From positions 1 through 31,008 of the forward strand of contig JAACJP010000087.1 in assembly GCA_013368375.1 (NCBI GenBank): a stretch of DNA of 31,008 nucleotides, read 5' to 3'. A program made the translations under genes and the position numbers. The notes beneath the pieces are model-generated. The model saw only the letters and a list, made by a program, of their open reading frames with translations, did not search any database and had not been told where the DNA came from. The stretch is from Tricholomella constricta. Taxonomy: Eukaryota > Basidiomycota > Agaricomycetes > Agaricales > Lyophyllaceae. Positions 9,876 to 18,598 of the stretch are shown one piece after another. Position 1 is the first letter of the stretch. Each line of letters starts with the position of its first letter.

Positions 9876-10637
9876 ATGTTAGAACAATTTAAATTAATTA
9901 ATATAATTTTCAATGATGCTCCTCTTCCTTGGCAATTTGGATTCCAAGATAGCGCTGCACCTGGTTTTACAGGTTTAGTAACTTTACATAATACTATAGG
10001 ATTTTATTTAATAGTAATATTTCTATCTGTAGGTTGGGTATTATTTTCAGTAATGTATTATTATAGTTCAGCTAAAAATCCTATTGCTCATAAATATTTA
10101 ACACACGGTACAGTATTAGAATTAATTTGGACTATCACTCCCGCATTAATTTTAATTGCTATAGCTTTCCCATCTTTTAGATTATTATATTTAATGGATG
10201 AAGTTATTTCACCTACTTTAACTATTAAAGTAGTAGGACATCAATGGTATTGGTCTTATGAATATTCTGATTTTATCACTGATAGTGGAGATTCTATTGA
10301 TTTTGATTCTTACATGATACCTGAATCAGATTTAGAATTAGGACAATTTAGATTATTAGATGTAGATAATAAATTAATTATACCAGTTGATTGCCATATT
10401 AGATTAATAGTTACTGGTGCGGATGTTTTACATTCTTTCGCTGTGCCTTCTTTAGGTTTAAAATTAGATGCGGTTCCAGGTAGATTAAATCAAGCTTCTT
10501 TCTTAGCTGAAAGAACTGGAACATTCTATGGACAATGCTCTGAAATATGTGGAGTTTGGCACGGATTTATGCCTATTGTAGTAGAAGCAGTATCTTCACC
10601 TGATTTCTTAGTATGGATAGATTCAGCAGCTTCTTAA
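9876..10637 (+). CDS. cox2: Cytochrome c oxidase subunit II
   Basis: This subunit of respiratory complex IV takes electrons from cytochrome c through the binuclear CuA centre. At 253 aa it has the normal fungal length. There are two N-terminal membrane helices (about residues 38-62 and 82-106), followed by the intermembrane-space cupredoxin domain. The aromatic electron-entry stretch [10 protein letters not shown] is at 121-130. The CuA ligands are all present: H186, C221, E223, C225, H229 and M232 in [16 protein letters not shown]. The start [19 protein letters not shown] fits the family, with the mature N-terminus around NDAP. All seven Trp are TGG. No intron is present. Confidence 0.98.
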   Translation: MLEQFKLINIIFNDAPLPWQFGFQDSAAPGFTGLVTLHNTIGFYLIVIFLSVGWVLFSVMYYYSSAKNPIAHKYLTHGTVLELIWTITPALILIAIAFPSFRLLYLMDEVISPTLTIKVVGHQWYWSYEYSDFITDSGDSIDFDSYMIPESDLELGQFRLLDVDNKLIIPVDCHIRLIVTGADVLHSFAVPSLGLKLDAVPGRLNQASFLAERTGTFYGQCSEICGVWHGFMPIVVEAVSSPDFLVWIDSAAS

Positions 10638-11193
10638 TATCACTTTTTAATATAAAAAAAGTAATTGTAGTTAATTTTTCAGCACTAATTTTATTTACTT
10701 TTTAGAACTTTCAGGCTAATTTTTTTGTTGTTTTAACAAAAAAAATAAGTGCCAGCTATTTTGTTTTTTTTTTTTTTTGTTTTATTGACTTTTTTATCAC
10801 TTTTTTCCAGATATAGATAAAAAAAGTCAACTGGCCATTCTAATTTTTTTATTTATTTTGATAAAAAAATAACTGAAAGTGATAAAAAAAATTAACAAAT
10901 ATAAAAAGTGAAAAAATTAACTATACAATTAATTTTGTTAAAAAAATTTTATCCCTAAGGATTGACTTTTTTATGTTTTACCGCAGGGTTGACTAATTTA
11001 TTTATCTTAGCAGGGCTACCGCCCCAGAAAATTAGCGATAAACAAAGAAAAAAAGTGATAAAAAAATAAAAGTAAATTAGAGACAGAGCTATCTTAATTT
11101 AACTAATCATAGTATTAAGTAATTATACCTTCACTTTTTTTAAGTGAGGCAATAAATTTTAATTTATACTACTAAATCGAATCAATTAAAAAA
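10638..11193. repeat. Spacer with hairpins between cox2 and orf242
   Basis: No gene is seen. It holds class A and B copies around 10780-10890, the 12-base GC motif TACCGCAGGGTT at 10979-10990, and a GC pair GGGCTACCGCCC around 11013-11024, nearly the same as the first bases of the window. The last 100 bases are ordinary AT-rich leader without clear repeats. Confidence 0.65.
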
Positions 11194-11923
11194 ATGAATA
11201 AATTATTATTAGCTTTTAGGGAATTAACAAATAATCAAAATATGGATTTAAATCAAGGTGTGAATCTTTTAAGATATGGTAATAATGAAAACCCAGAATT
11301 TACTAGAAACAAATTTATGCATATATATAGTTCATTAACTAGAACGGGTACTCGAAGCTCATTCTATGAAAATTTAGAATCTTTAAAGGAGTTACACCCA
11401 CTAAATAAATACTTACTTTATGGAATAGAAAAAATAAGTGATTTAGACTCCTATTGTTTTTATGGTAAATAATAATAATTTATTTACTATTAGTTTAAAT
11501 TATTTTCAGGAAAATGATTTAAGTATGTTTAAACAGAAGGATCTAGATATTGTACCTGATAACGGGCATGTTGCAAATATATTAGGTATAATGAAGGATT
11601 ATAAAATATACTTGACTGAATACATAGGTTACTATGAGAATGAACAAAATAATTATTCAGAAATGCCAGCTGATATAAGGAATGATCGGGATAATAAAGA
11701 ACTTTTTTTAACTGAAAAAAATATGGTTCAATTAAAACTCAAGTCGTTCTTTTTATTAAATAAAAGGTTTAATAGTAGCTTAAATTTATTAGGTTTAGAC
11801 ATTCAAAAAATATACCCTAATTTCGATATTAATAGCTTTTTAAATAATTATTATCTAGATCAAGCTTTATTAAACCCAGAATTAATTAACAATTTGCAGT
11901 ACGTATTGGACTTTCTATCTTAA
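11194..11923 (+). pseudogene. Unknown ORF (orf242) with one frameshift
   Basis: I do not recognise this protein. Two overlapping frames share the region 11447-11472. The first begins MNKLLLAFRELTNNQ and ends at 11472. The second is open through the overlap and ends with TAA at 11923. Dropping one T from the T5 run at 11457-11461 joins them into 242 codons. The product would be soluble, Asn/Leu-rich and mostly helical, with no transmembrane segment and no motif I can name. No TGA is needed here. Its size is close to the other unknown ORFs (248, 249, 265), but I see no clear shared sequence. It lies between cox2 and trnD. Confidence 0.5.
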
Positions 11924-12445
11924 TAATTCTTTAATTTTTACTAATCCAGTTAGTTGTAGTAAAAAAAAAAATTGATAAGGTTTGTAACCCTAATTTTTTT
12001 TTACTGACTGACTTATTACTAAGTTATTTTTTATTTAAGAGTTATTTTTTACCGCAGGGTTTGTTTATTTATTGACTTTTTTTTATCTATCTGTGGACTA
12101 ATTTTAATCTATCTTATAAACAGATCAAAAAAAGATATAAACAGATAACCCTTATCAATTTTTTTTGTTTTGTTTTACAAAAAAAATTAATTAGTAAAAA
12201 AATTAGTGCTGAATTGATAAGAAAAATTATCAATAATAATAATTCCTTAAAAGAGAAAGAGGTTCAGACTTTTTTTATTACTTACTAATCCAGGCCTAAA
12301 GGCCAGTTGTAGTAAAAAAAAAAAATTGATAAGGTTTTTATCAAAAGTCAATATAAAAAAAAAAGTGATAAAAAAAAGTCAGTTAAATTCGTTTATTCAT
12401 TTCACTTTTTTTGTTTAAATAAAAAAAAGTCAGGAGATAGCCTAA
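11924..12445. repeat. Hairpin-dense spacer between orf242 and trnD
   Basis: No gene is seen. Class C copies lie at 11939-11980 and 12281-12334, the latter with the GC core AGGCCTAAAGGCC in its centre. TACCGCAGGGTT is at 12050-12061. A block of about 98 bases at 12099-12196 recurs almost unchanged at 21864-21961. Confidence 0.75.
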
Positions 12446-12518
12446 GGGCCCTTAGCTTAATTGGTAGAGTATCTAATTGTCAATTAGAGGTGTTTCAGTT
12501 CGAATCTGTAAGGGCTCG
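12446..12518 (+). tRNA. trnD(guc): tRNA-Asp (anticodon GUC)
   Basis: The acceptor stem is GGGCCCT/AGGGCTC. TA follows, then a D arm with AATTGGTA. The anticodon stem TCTAA/TTAGA encloses the loop TTGTCAA, giving GUC. The T loop is TTCGAAT and the discriminator is G. Confidence 0.93.
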
Positions 12519-13429
12519 ATAATAATAAAATGAATATTTACAATTATTTTTTACCGCAAGGGTTATCACTTTTTTTATTAAAGTGATACTGGCCATTCTA
12601 ATTTTTTTTGTATTGTTACAAAAAAAAATAACTGTAAAAAAAGTCAATATTAGCCCTACTAAGTATGCTAAGTCATCCTAACAATTTTTCTAATTAACTA
12701 AGAATAATAGTTAAAAATTTCTAGGTTAAACCTACTATAATGTTACTTACTAATCCAGGCCTAAAGGCCAGTTGTAGTAAAAAAAAAATTGATAAGGTTT
12801 ATTTATAAAAAAAGTGATAAATTAATCTAGTTGTAGTTATTTTTTTTGTTACAATACAAAAAAAATTAGATTGCTCAATTAATTTTTACCGCAGGGTTTG
12901 TAAAAAAAAATAAGTCCTATAGCTATATCTATTTTTATAAAAAAAATTACTAAAAAAAAATAACTATTATAGTTTATTGTCTCCTATTACTTACAGACTT
13001 TTTTATCTATCACTTTTTTTTATAAAAAAAAAAAGTAACAAAAAAGTCAGATAAGTCAGTCAGAGTAGTCTTCTTTAATTTTTACCGCTAATTTTTTTTG
13101 TTGTTTTAAACAAAAAAATAAGTGCCAGCTAATTTTTACCGCAGGGTTGTATAACTTTTTTTTCTTTTGTTATTTATCACTAATCCAGGCCGAATGGCCA
13201 GCTGTTGACTTTTTTTTTATAAAAAAAAAGTGATAAAAAGTTATAATTGTAGTTATTTTTTTTGTAACAAATACAAAAAAAATTAGATTGCCCAATTAAT
13301 TTTTTTTTTTGTATAAAAAAAAATCAGTCCTACAAAAACAAAAACAAACAAATAAGTAATAATTACAGCTAAATTTTTTATTGAGTGATATAAAAATTAA
13401 AGAGACAACGAAAATAAACATTAAAAAAA
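12519..13429. repeat. Hairpin-dense spacer between trnD and nad6
   Basis: About 0.9 kb without a gene. It includes class A and B copies around 12566-12646, a class C copy with an AGGCCTAAAGGCC centre at 12746-12797, the motif TACCGCAGGGTT at 12887-12898 and 13137-13148, and a GC core CCAGGCCGAATGGCCAG at about 13186-13202 followed directly by a class A copy. Around 12655-12745 there is about 90 bases of non-repetitive sequence with no tRNA fold or ORF. Confidence 0.75.
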
Positions 13430-14143
13430 ATGACAACTTTATTTTTAAATTTTTTATCTATTGGAACAGTATTATCTGGAATATTAACTATAACAGCTAA
13501 AAATCCAGTTATTTCAGTTATATACTTAATTTTTACTTTTGTATTTGCAGCAGGTTATTTAATTTTAATAGGAATACAATTTATAGGTATTTCTTATATA
13601 ATAGTATATGTTGGAGCTATAGCAGTATTATTTTTATTTGTAATAATGATGATAAATATTAAATTAACAGATATTTTAGAAACTGGTACTCAATATACTA
13701 AAAATCTACCCTTAGCTATTAGTATAGGTTCATTATTTTTATATATAATTTATAATATAATACCATTTAATTTTAATAATGTTTCTAGTTTTAACTATCC
13801 AGTATTATTTTTCTCCGATTGGCAAAAATTACATATTAATAAGTTAAATTATTATTTAATAAATTCGGATATGAGTTTATTTAAAGAAAATTTATCACTT
13901 TTTTTAGAACAAAAAAGTCAAATGGCACAAGGCCTGATAAGTAGTTTTAATTCATCAAATATTTTACCAGCTACAATTGTTCAATTTCCCCAATTTAGTA
14001 ATCCAGACTTATATATTTTAAACTTTATACAAATAGAAGTTTTAGGACATACATTATACACTTATGGTGCTATTTTATTAATTATTTTAAGTTTTATTCT
14101 ATTATTGGCTATGTTTGCTACTATTGTTATTACTAAAAAATAA
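13430..14143 (+). CDS. nad6: NADH dehydrogenase subunit 6
   Basis: This hydrophobic subunit of complex I lies in the membrane arm near the quinone/proton-channel junction. It is 237 aa with about five membrane helices. The family block GISYIIVYVGAIAVLFLFVIM is at about residues 53-73 and a C-terminal block VLGHTLYTYGAILLIILSF at about 205-223. It is longer than most fungal ND6 (roughly 200 aa). The extra length lies in the hydrophilic loop between the last two helices, exactly where a repeat-like palindrome (13893-13921) is read in frame. The frame is otherwise intact from ATG to TAA, and the single Trp is TGG. Confidence 0.96.
   Translation: MTTLFLNFLSIGTVLSGILTITAKNPVISVIYLIFTFVFAAGYLILIGIQFIGISYIIVYVGAIAVLFLFVIMMINIKLTDILETGTQYTKNLPLAISIGSLFLYIIYNIIPFNFNNVSSFNYPVLFFSDWQKLHINKLNYYLINSDMSLFKENLSLFLEQKSQMAQGLISSFNSSNILPATIVQFPQFSNPDLYILNFIQIEVLGHTLYTYGAILLIILSFILLLAMFATIVITKK
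13893..13921 (+). repeat. Class A hairpin read in frame within nad6
   Basis: TATCAC+T-run, the short loop AGAAC, then A-run+GTCAA. This is the same end signature as the intergenic class A copies. It is followed at 13924-13940 by GGCACAAGGCCTGATAA, which resembles a GC-core remnant. It is translated as part of LSLFLEQKSQ in the variable loop of Nad6 and keeps the frame. Confidence 0.7.
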
Positions 14144-14220
14144 GAAAATTAATAGCCCTAATTTTTTTTGTATTTGTTCAAAAAAAAATAATAGGCTAAT
14201 TTTTTTTTGTTCGTTTATTT

Positions 14221-14315
14221 ATTGACTTTTTTTATTGTTTACTTTTTTATCTTTATCACTTTTTTTTTATATAAATAAAAAAAAGTAATAAAAAAAGTGA
14301 TAAAAAAAAGTCCAC
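14221..14315. repeat. Three-level nested class A hairpin
   Basis: The outer layer runs ATTGAC+T-run to A-run+GTCCAC. Inside it GTTTAC+T-run pairs with A-run+GTGATA (14237-14302). Inside that TATCAC+T-run pairs with A-run+GTAATA (14254-14290). The inner two layers recur almost identically at about 24657-24731. Confidence 0.85.
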
Positions 14316-14441
14316 TGAATAAAAATTAGTGATAAAAAGTAATTGAGTTTACCAACCCACCAACCCTACTGCTACTCTAATTTTTTTTTTATATAATAAG
14401 TGATATAAAAAAATTAAGTGATTAAAAGAAGTAATCATCGA

Positions 14442-14514
14442 GAGAGAGTATTCTAATTGGTAAGGAACTTACTTTGGGAGTAAGGAGCTGCACGTTCGAG
14501 TCGTGTCTCTCTCA
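14442..14514 (+). tRNA. trnP(ugg): tRNA-Pro (anticodon UGG)
   Basis: The acceptor stem is GAGAGAG/CTCTCTC, followed by TA. The D arm is TTCT/AGGA and the anticodon stem CTTAC/GTAAG encloses the loop TTTGGGA, giving UGG. The T stem is GCACG/CGTGT with loop TTCGAGT, and the discriminator is A. It is the first of eight tRNAs in a row. Confidence 0.93.
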
Positions 14515-14943
14515 AATATCACTTAGCAGTTATTTTTTTTTTTGAACAAATACAAAAAAAAATTAGAATGGCCAGCAAGAACAAAAAAAAATTATGCTGA
14601 AATTAGTTAAAAGAAATATAAACAAATTATAATAAATTAAGATTAACTATATAATATAAACTTAACTACTTATTAACTTTAAAAAAAAGTCAGTTATCAC
14701 TTTTTTTATATGTTTACTAATTTAATCTATCACTTTTTAATCAATAGAATAAAAAGTCCACAGATTAAAAAAGTGATAACTGGCTAAGGCCTGTTATTTT
14801 TTTTGTAACAAATACAAAAAAAATTAAACAAAAAAAAATAAGAAAACCTTATCAATTTGTAGCTGTTGCTTTTTCCAGATATAAATAAAAAAGTGATAAT
14901 AAATTGATTAGTAAAAATTAAGTTAGTAAAGTAAATATAAAAA
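14515..14943. repeat. Hairpin-dense spacer between trnP and trnN
   Basis: No gene is seen. The first part (14527-14602) is a class B copy plus a tail ending in TTATGCTGAAAT. It recurs nearly unchanged at 16109-16181 just before trnT. Nested class A copies lie at about 14694-14780 with a GC core CTGGCTAAGGCCTG next to them, and a class C-like pair at about 14846-14905. Confidence 0.75.
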
Positions 14944-15019
14944 GGTCTTATGGCTGAAGTGGTTTAAAAGCGAAGTACTGTTAATACTTTTTACATAGGT
15001 TCGATTCCTCTTAAGGCCT
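14944..15019 (+). tRNA. trnN(guu): tRNA-Asn (anticodon GUU)
   Basis: The acceptor stem is GGTCTTA/TAAGGCC and the D stem is GCT/AGC. The anticodon stem AAGTA/TACTT encloses the loop CTGTTAA, giving GUU. The T loop is TTCGATT. The acceptor could be read one base to either side, so the ends are uncertain by one base. Confidence 0.9.
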
Positions 15020-15263
15020 AATTTTTTTGTTTTTATCACTTTTTTTTATCTGTTTATATCTTTATTTGATCTAAAGATTAAAATTAGTCACAGATAAAAA
15101 AAGTCAACAATAAGAACTAAAACTGGAATGCGGGTTATTTTTTTTTTTATAACTGCGGTAAAATTAAGCAAATATTTAAACAAAAATCCCTCCATTTTCC
15201 GCATTCCTCCCTTCTATTAATATTGACTTTTTTTATATAAATAAAAAAAGTGATAAAAATATA

Positions 15264-15336
15264 TGCGAAATAGTGTAATTGGTTAACACTAGAGCCTCAT
15301 GAGCTCTCATTTTAGGTTCAAATCCTAATTTCGCAC
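15264..15336 (+). tRNA. trnM(cau): tRNA-Met (anticodon CAU)
   Basis: The acceptor stem is TGCGAAA/TTTCGCA and the D stem is GTGT/ACAC. The anticodon stem AGAGC/GCTCT encloses the loop CTCATGA, giving CAU. The T arm has loop TTCAAAT. The 5'-terminal T-A pair and the single copy in this window do not decide between initiator and elongator roles. Confidence 0.92.
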
Positions 15337-15574
15337 AAACCTTATTTTTTTATTTACTAGCCTTAGCTATTGGGCTTAATTTTTTTTTTTTTTACTTTTT
15401 TATCTGTTGACTTTTTTTATCTGTTGACTGTTAAAAAGTGATACTGGCCATTCTAATTTTTTTTATTTGTTACAAAAAAAAATAACTGCAGATAACCCTT
15501 ATCAATTTTTTTGTAACAATACAAAAAAAATTAATTAGTAAGTGATAGCCTGAAAAAAAATTAGTAATATTATA

Positions 15575-15646
15575 GGTCCTTTAGTATAGTGGTTCGTACA
15601 ACTCCCCTTCAAGGAGTCGGGATCAGTTCAAATCTGATAAGGATCA
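15575..15646 (+). tRNA. trnE(uuc): tRNA-Glu (anticodon UUC)
   Basis: The acceptor stem is GGTCCTT/AAGGATC, followed by TA. The D stem is GTA/TAC and the anticodon stem ACTCC/GGAGT encloses the loop CCTTCAA, giving UUC. The T arm ATCAG-TTCAAAT-CTGAT is perfect and the discriminator is A. It is separated from trnF by only 22 bases, the shortest tRNA gap here, with no hairpin in it. Confidence 0.95.
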
Positions 15647-15668
15647 AATTAAAAATATAATATCGATA

Positions 15669-15739
15669 GCCTCGGTTGCTTAGTGGTCAAAGCGCTATTT
15701 TGAAGCTATAGATATGGGAGTTCAATTCTCTCCCGGGCA
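15669..15739 (+). tRNA. trnF(gaa): tRNA-Phe (anticodon GAA), acceptor stem one base off
   Basis: The D stem GCT/AGC, the anticodon stem CTATT/TATAG with loop TTGAAGC (anticodon GAA) and the T arm GGGAG-TTCAATT-CTCTC are clear. The acceptor GCCTCGG pairs with CCGGGC only if one T is bulged. One more G in the G3 run at 15735-15737 would give seven perfect pairs. An under-called G in the assembly is likely, as also suspected in cob. Confidence 0.85.
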
Positions 15740-16197
15740 ATGCTGATTATAACCTTAAGGGTTACTTACTTTTTTTCTTATAAGAGAAAAAAATAACTTA
15801 GTAATAAGTATTGGACAACAAAAAAAAATTAGTGATAATTGGGCTACTAATTTTTTATTAACAATAAGTAGGGCTTTGACTTTTTTTTTTTGTTTATTTA
15901 TTTTACTTGACTTTTTTTATCTGCAGTTATTTTTTTGTTTACTTTTTTTATCTATCACTTTTTTATTAACAATAAAAAAGTAAAACAGATAAAAAAAGTG
16001 AAAACAAAAAAATTAGATTGGCCAGCTATCAGTGATAGATAAAAAAAGTGATAAAAAAAAGTCAATAAAAAAAAAAAAGTCAAATGGCATTTATTTTTTT
16101 TGTATCACCAGTTATTTTTTTTTGAACAAATACAAAAAAAATTAGAATGGCCAGCAAGAACAAAAAAAAATTATGCTGAAATGATAAGCGCCCAGTA
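15740..16197. repeat. Spacer between trnF and trnT, containing the deepest hairpin nest
   Basis: No gene is seen. The stretch at 15886-16083 holds five concentric palindromes (A, A, B, A, A). The following block 16109-16181 is a near copy of 14527-14602. Confidence 0.8.
15886..16083. repeat. Five-level nested palindrome
   Basis: Layers from outside in are as follows. TTGAC+T-run pairs with A-run+GTCAA (15886-16083). TTGAC+T-run pairs with A-run+GTGATA (15907-16053). Class B runs from CAGTTAT+T-run to A-run+TTAGATTGGCCAG (15924-16025). GTTTAC+T-run pairs with A-run+GTGAAAAC (15937-16003). TATCAC+T-run pairs with A-run+GTAAA (15953-15984). Each inner copy sits in the loop of the one outside it. 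Confidence 0.85.
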
Positions 16198-16269
16198 GCC
16201 GATATAGTTTAATTGGTAAAACGGATTCCTTGTAAGATTTTGATATTGGTTCAATTCCAGTATTCGGCA
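16198..16269 (+). tRNA. trnT(ugu): tRNA-Thr (anticodon UGU)
   Basis: The D arm is GTTT/AAAC with AATTGGTA. The anticodon loop is CTTGTAA, giving UGU, on a stem with one T-T mismatch. The T arm ATTGG-TTCAATT-CCAGT is good and the discriminator is A. The acceptor GCCGATA against ATTCGGC pairs only in its first five positions, so either the stem is weak or one base is wrong. Confidence 0.85.
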
Positions 16270-16332
16270 AACAAAAAAAAAAAATTAAAGAATTATCCCT
16301 ATTATCACTTTTTTTTTTTATCACTTACTAAT

Positions 16333-16474
16333 CCAGTTATTTTTTTTTTGTTTATCACTTTTTTTTATTTGTTTATCACTTTTTTATTACTTTTTTTTTA
16401 TTTATATAAAAAAAAAGTGATAAAGATAAAAAAGTCAACAGATAAAAAAAGTCAATAAAAAAAATCAGTCCTAC
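16333..16474. repeat. Four-level nested palindrome
   Basis: The outer layer is CCAGTTAT+T-run with A-run+TCAGTCCTAC. Inside it are class A layers at 16353-16456 (TATCAC/GTCAAT), 16374-16439 (TATCAC/GTCAAC) and 16386-16422 (TTAC/GTGATA). Confidence 0.8.
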
Positions 16475-16512
16475 AGGGCTACCTGTTAAAAAGAAAACAA
16501 AACTGTTGCTAA

Positions 16513-16587
16513 TGAGTTGTAGTTTTAATTTGGAAAAACACCATTTTTTGGTAATGGCTTATATCAGTTCGAGTCTGATCAACTCAG
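16513..16587 (+). tRNA. trnQ(uug): tRNA-Gln (anticodon UUG)
   Basis: The acceptor stem is TGAGTTG/CAACTCA and the D stem is GTTTT/AAAAC. The anticodon stem CCATT/AATGG encloses the loop TTTTGGT, giving UUG. The T arm ATCAG-TTCGAGT-CTGAT is perfect and the discriminator is G. Confidence 0.93.
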
Positions 16588-16913
16588 ATTTTATTAATTA
16601 AGGCTAATTTTTAAGTGAAAAAAAATTACTGGCCATTCTAATTTTTTTTTTTTAAAAAAAATAACTGAACAAGAAAAAAAAGTCAATACAAAAAAAATTA
16701 CTAGGACTGATTTTTTTTTTACAAAAAAAAAATTAAGTCCAACAAGACTTATTATTGACTTTTTTTTTATCTGTATTGACTTAGATGTTTACTAATTTTA
16801 ATCTATCACTGATAGTAAACAGATTAAAAAAGTGATAACTGGCCATTCTAATTTTTTTTGTATTTGTTACAAAACAAAAAAAAAATAACTGGTGATAGTT
16901 AGTAGGAATTTTA
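16588..16913. repeat. Hairpin-dense spacer between trnQ and trnH
   Basis: No gene is seen. Class B copies lie at about 16629-16669 and 16840-16891, the second flanked by AACTGG on the left and AACTGG on the right. A GGACTGATTT/AAATTAAGTCC palindrome lies at about 16703-16740, and class A-like copies at 16754-16840. Confidence 0.75.
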
Positions 16914-16985
16914 GTAAAATTAGTTTAATTGGTAAAATGAAGTCTTGTGGCGACTTTGTTCAGAGTTCGAGCCTCTGATTTTACT
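16914..16985 (+). tRNA. trnH(gug): tRNA-His (anticodon GUG)
   Basis: The acceptor stem is GTAAAAT/ATTTTAC, followed by TA. The D stem is GTTT/AAAT and the anticodon stem AAGTC/GACTT encloses the loop TTGTGGC, giving GUG. The T arm CAGAG-TTCGAGC-CTCTG is perfect. An extra A-T pair could extend the acceptor. Confidence 0.93.
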
Positions 16986-17414
16986 AGTAAATATTAACTT
17001 CTTAATACTAGCCCATAATCCTTAACCTTGCCTTTTGTTGACTTTTTTTATAAAAAAAAAATTAATAAGGGGTTATAAAGCCAAAGTTAAGATAAGAAGA
17101 GATTAATCCTTCTTCCTTCAAAACTTTTTTTATCTATATAAAAAAAGTGATATTTAAGGAAGGGAAATAGATAATTAGCTAGCAATTATAAACCTAGTTT
17201 TTACTCACCAGTTATTTTTTTTGTAAAAATAAAAAAATTAGAATGGCCAGGTTATTTTTTTTTTTTGTTGACTTTTTTTATCTATCACTTTTTTATCTAA
17301 AGATAAAAAAGTAAACAAATAAAAAAAGTGATAAAAAATTAGAATGGCCAGTAAAAAAAGTGAAGTGAATGGACAGAATAAAAGCTAGAGCTAGAATAAA
17401 TAAATACAAAACTC
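16986..17414. repeat. Spacer between trnH and cob
   Basis: No gene is seen. A nested B-A-A palindrome lies at 17251-17351 (layers 17267-17333 and 17283-17316). A simple class B copy lies at about 17208-17250 directly before it, ending in GGCCAG. The last 60 bases before cob are plain AT-rich leader. Confidence 0.75.
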
Positions 17415-18598
17415 ATGAGAATATTAAAAAGTCACGTTTTATTAAGAATATTTAATTCTTATGTAGTAGATTCTCCTCAACCTGCTAATTTAAGTTATTT
17501 ATGGAATTTTGGATCATTATTAGCAGTATGTTTAATAATACAAATTTTAACTGGGCATTTTTAGCTATGCATTATACACCTAATGTAGATTTAGCATTTA
17601 ATAGTGTAGAACATATAATGAGAGATGTAAATAATGGTTGGTTAATAAGATATATTCATGCCAATGTAGCATCCTTCTTTTTTATATTTGTATATGCACA
17701 TATAGGAAGAGGTATGTATTATGGTTCATATAAATCTCCTAGAATCTTAGTTTGGACAATAGGGACAATAATATTAATCTTAATGATGGCAATCGCTTTT
17801 TTAGGATATGTATTACCTTATGGTCAAATGTCATTATGGGGTGCTACAGTAATTACTAATTTATTAAGTGCTATACCAGTATTTGGAGTAGATTTAGTAG
17901 AATTAATTTGGGGTGGATTTTCAGTATCTAATGCTACATTAAATAGATTTTTTTCATTACATTATCTATTGCCTTTTTTATTAGCTGCTTTAGCTGTTGC
18001 TCATTTAATAGCATTACATGTACATGGATCAGGAAATCCTAATGGAGTAACTTCAAATGGAGATAGATATGCAATGCATCCTTATTTTATGTTTAAAGAT
18101 TTAGTGACTATATTTGCATTTTTCTTAGTTTTATCTATCATAGTTTTCTTCTATCCTAATTTATTAGGTCACTCAGATAATTATATTCCTGCTGATCCAA
18201 TGGTAACACCTGCTTCTATAGTACCAGAATGGTATTTATTACCTTATTATGCTATTTTAAGAAGTATTCCTAATAAATTATTAGGAGTAATGGCTATGTT
18301 TGGTTCATTATTAATATTATTAGTATTACCATTTACTGATTTATCTAGAATAAGAGGTGCTCAATTTAGACCTGCTATGAAATTAGCTTTCTGGTTTTTT
18401 GTAGTGGATTTTATTATATTAATGTGGATTGGTAGTCAACATCCTAATGAACCTTATGTTTCTATTGGACAAATTTCAACTGCTTTCTATTTTGCCTGGT
18501 TCTTAATTATTGTTCCGGCAATAGGTATTTTAGAAAATACTTTAATGGACGTAGCTACAAAAAAAAAAATAAAAAAAGATGATCATGAAAAAAATTAA
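17415..18598 (+). CDS. cob: Apocytochrome b, with an apparent one-base frameshift near codon 47
   Basis: This is the membrane core of complex III, carrying hemes bL and bH and both quinone sites. The N-terminal frame starts at ATG 17415 ([20 protein letters not shown]) and runs to ACT GGG, where it meets a TAG at 17562-17564. The remaining 365 codons continue in another frame from [13 protein letters not shown]. One extra base in the GGG at 17553-17555 would give a normal 394-aa protein. In that numbering the heme ligands fall at H82, H96, H183 and H197, the exact yeast positions. PEWY of the Qo site is present ([10 protein letters not shown]). There is no intron, and all Trp are TGG. The shift is therefore most simply a missing base in the assembly. 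The 3' end overlaps orf249 by 20 bases. Confidence 0.95.

Noticed and set aside
15886..16083. Nested repeats as a CRISPR array
   Set aside because: There is no regular repeat-spacer period, the units are palindromes nested and not tandem, and no cas genes are present in a mitochondrial setting.
16142..16458. Small ORFs of 60-81 codons on both strands between trnT and trnQ
   Set aside because: They run through trnT and nested T-run/A-run palindromes and code for low-complexity Lys/Phe strings.
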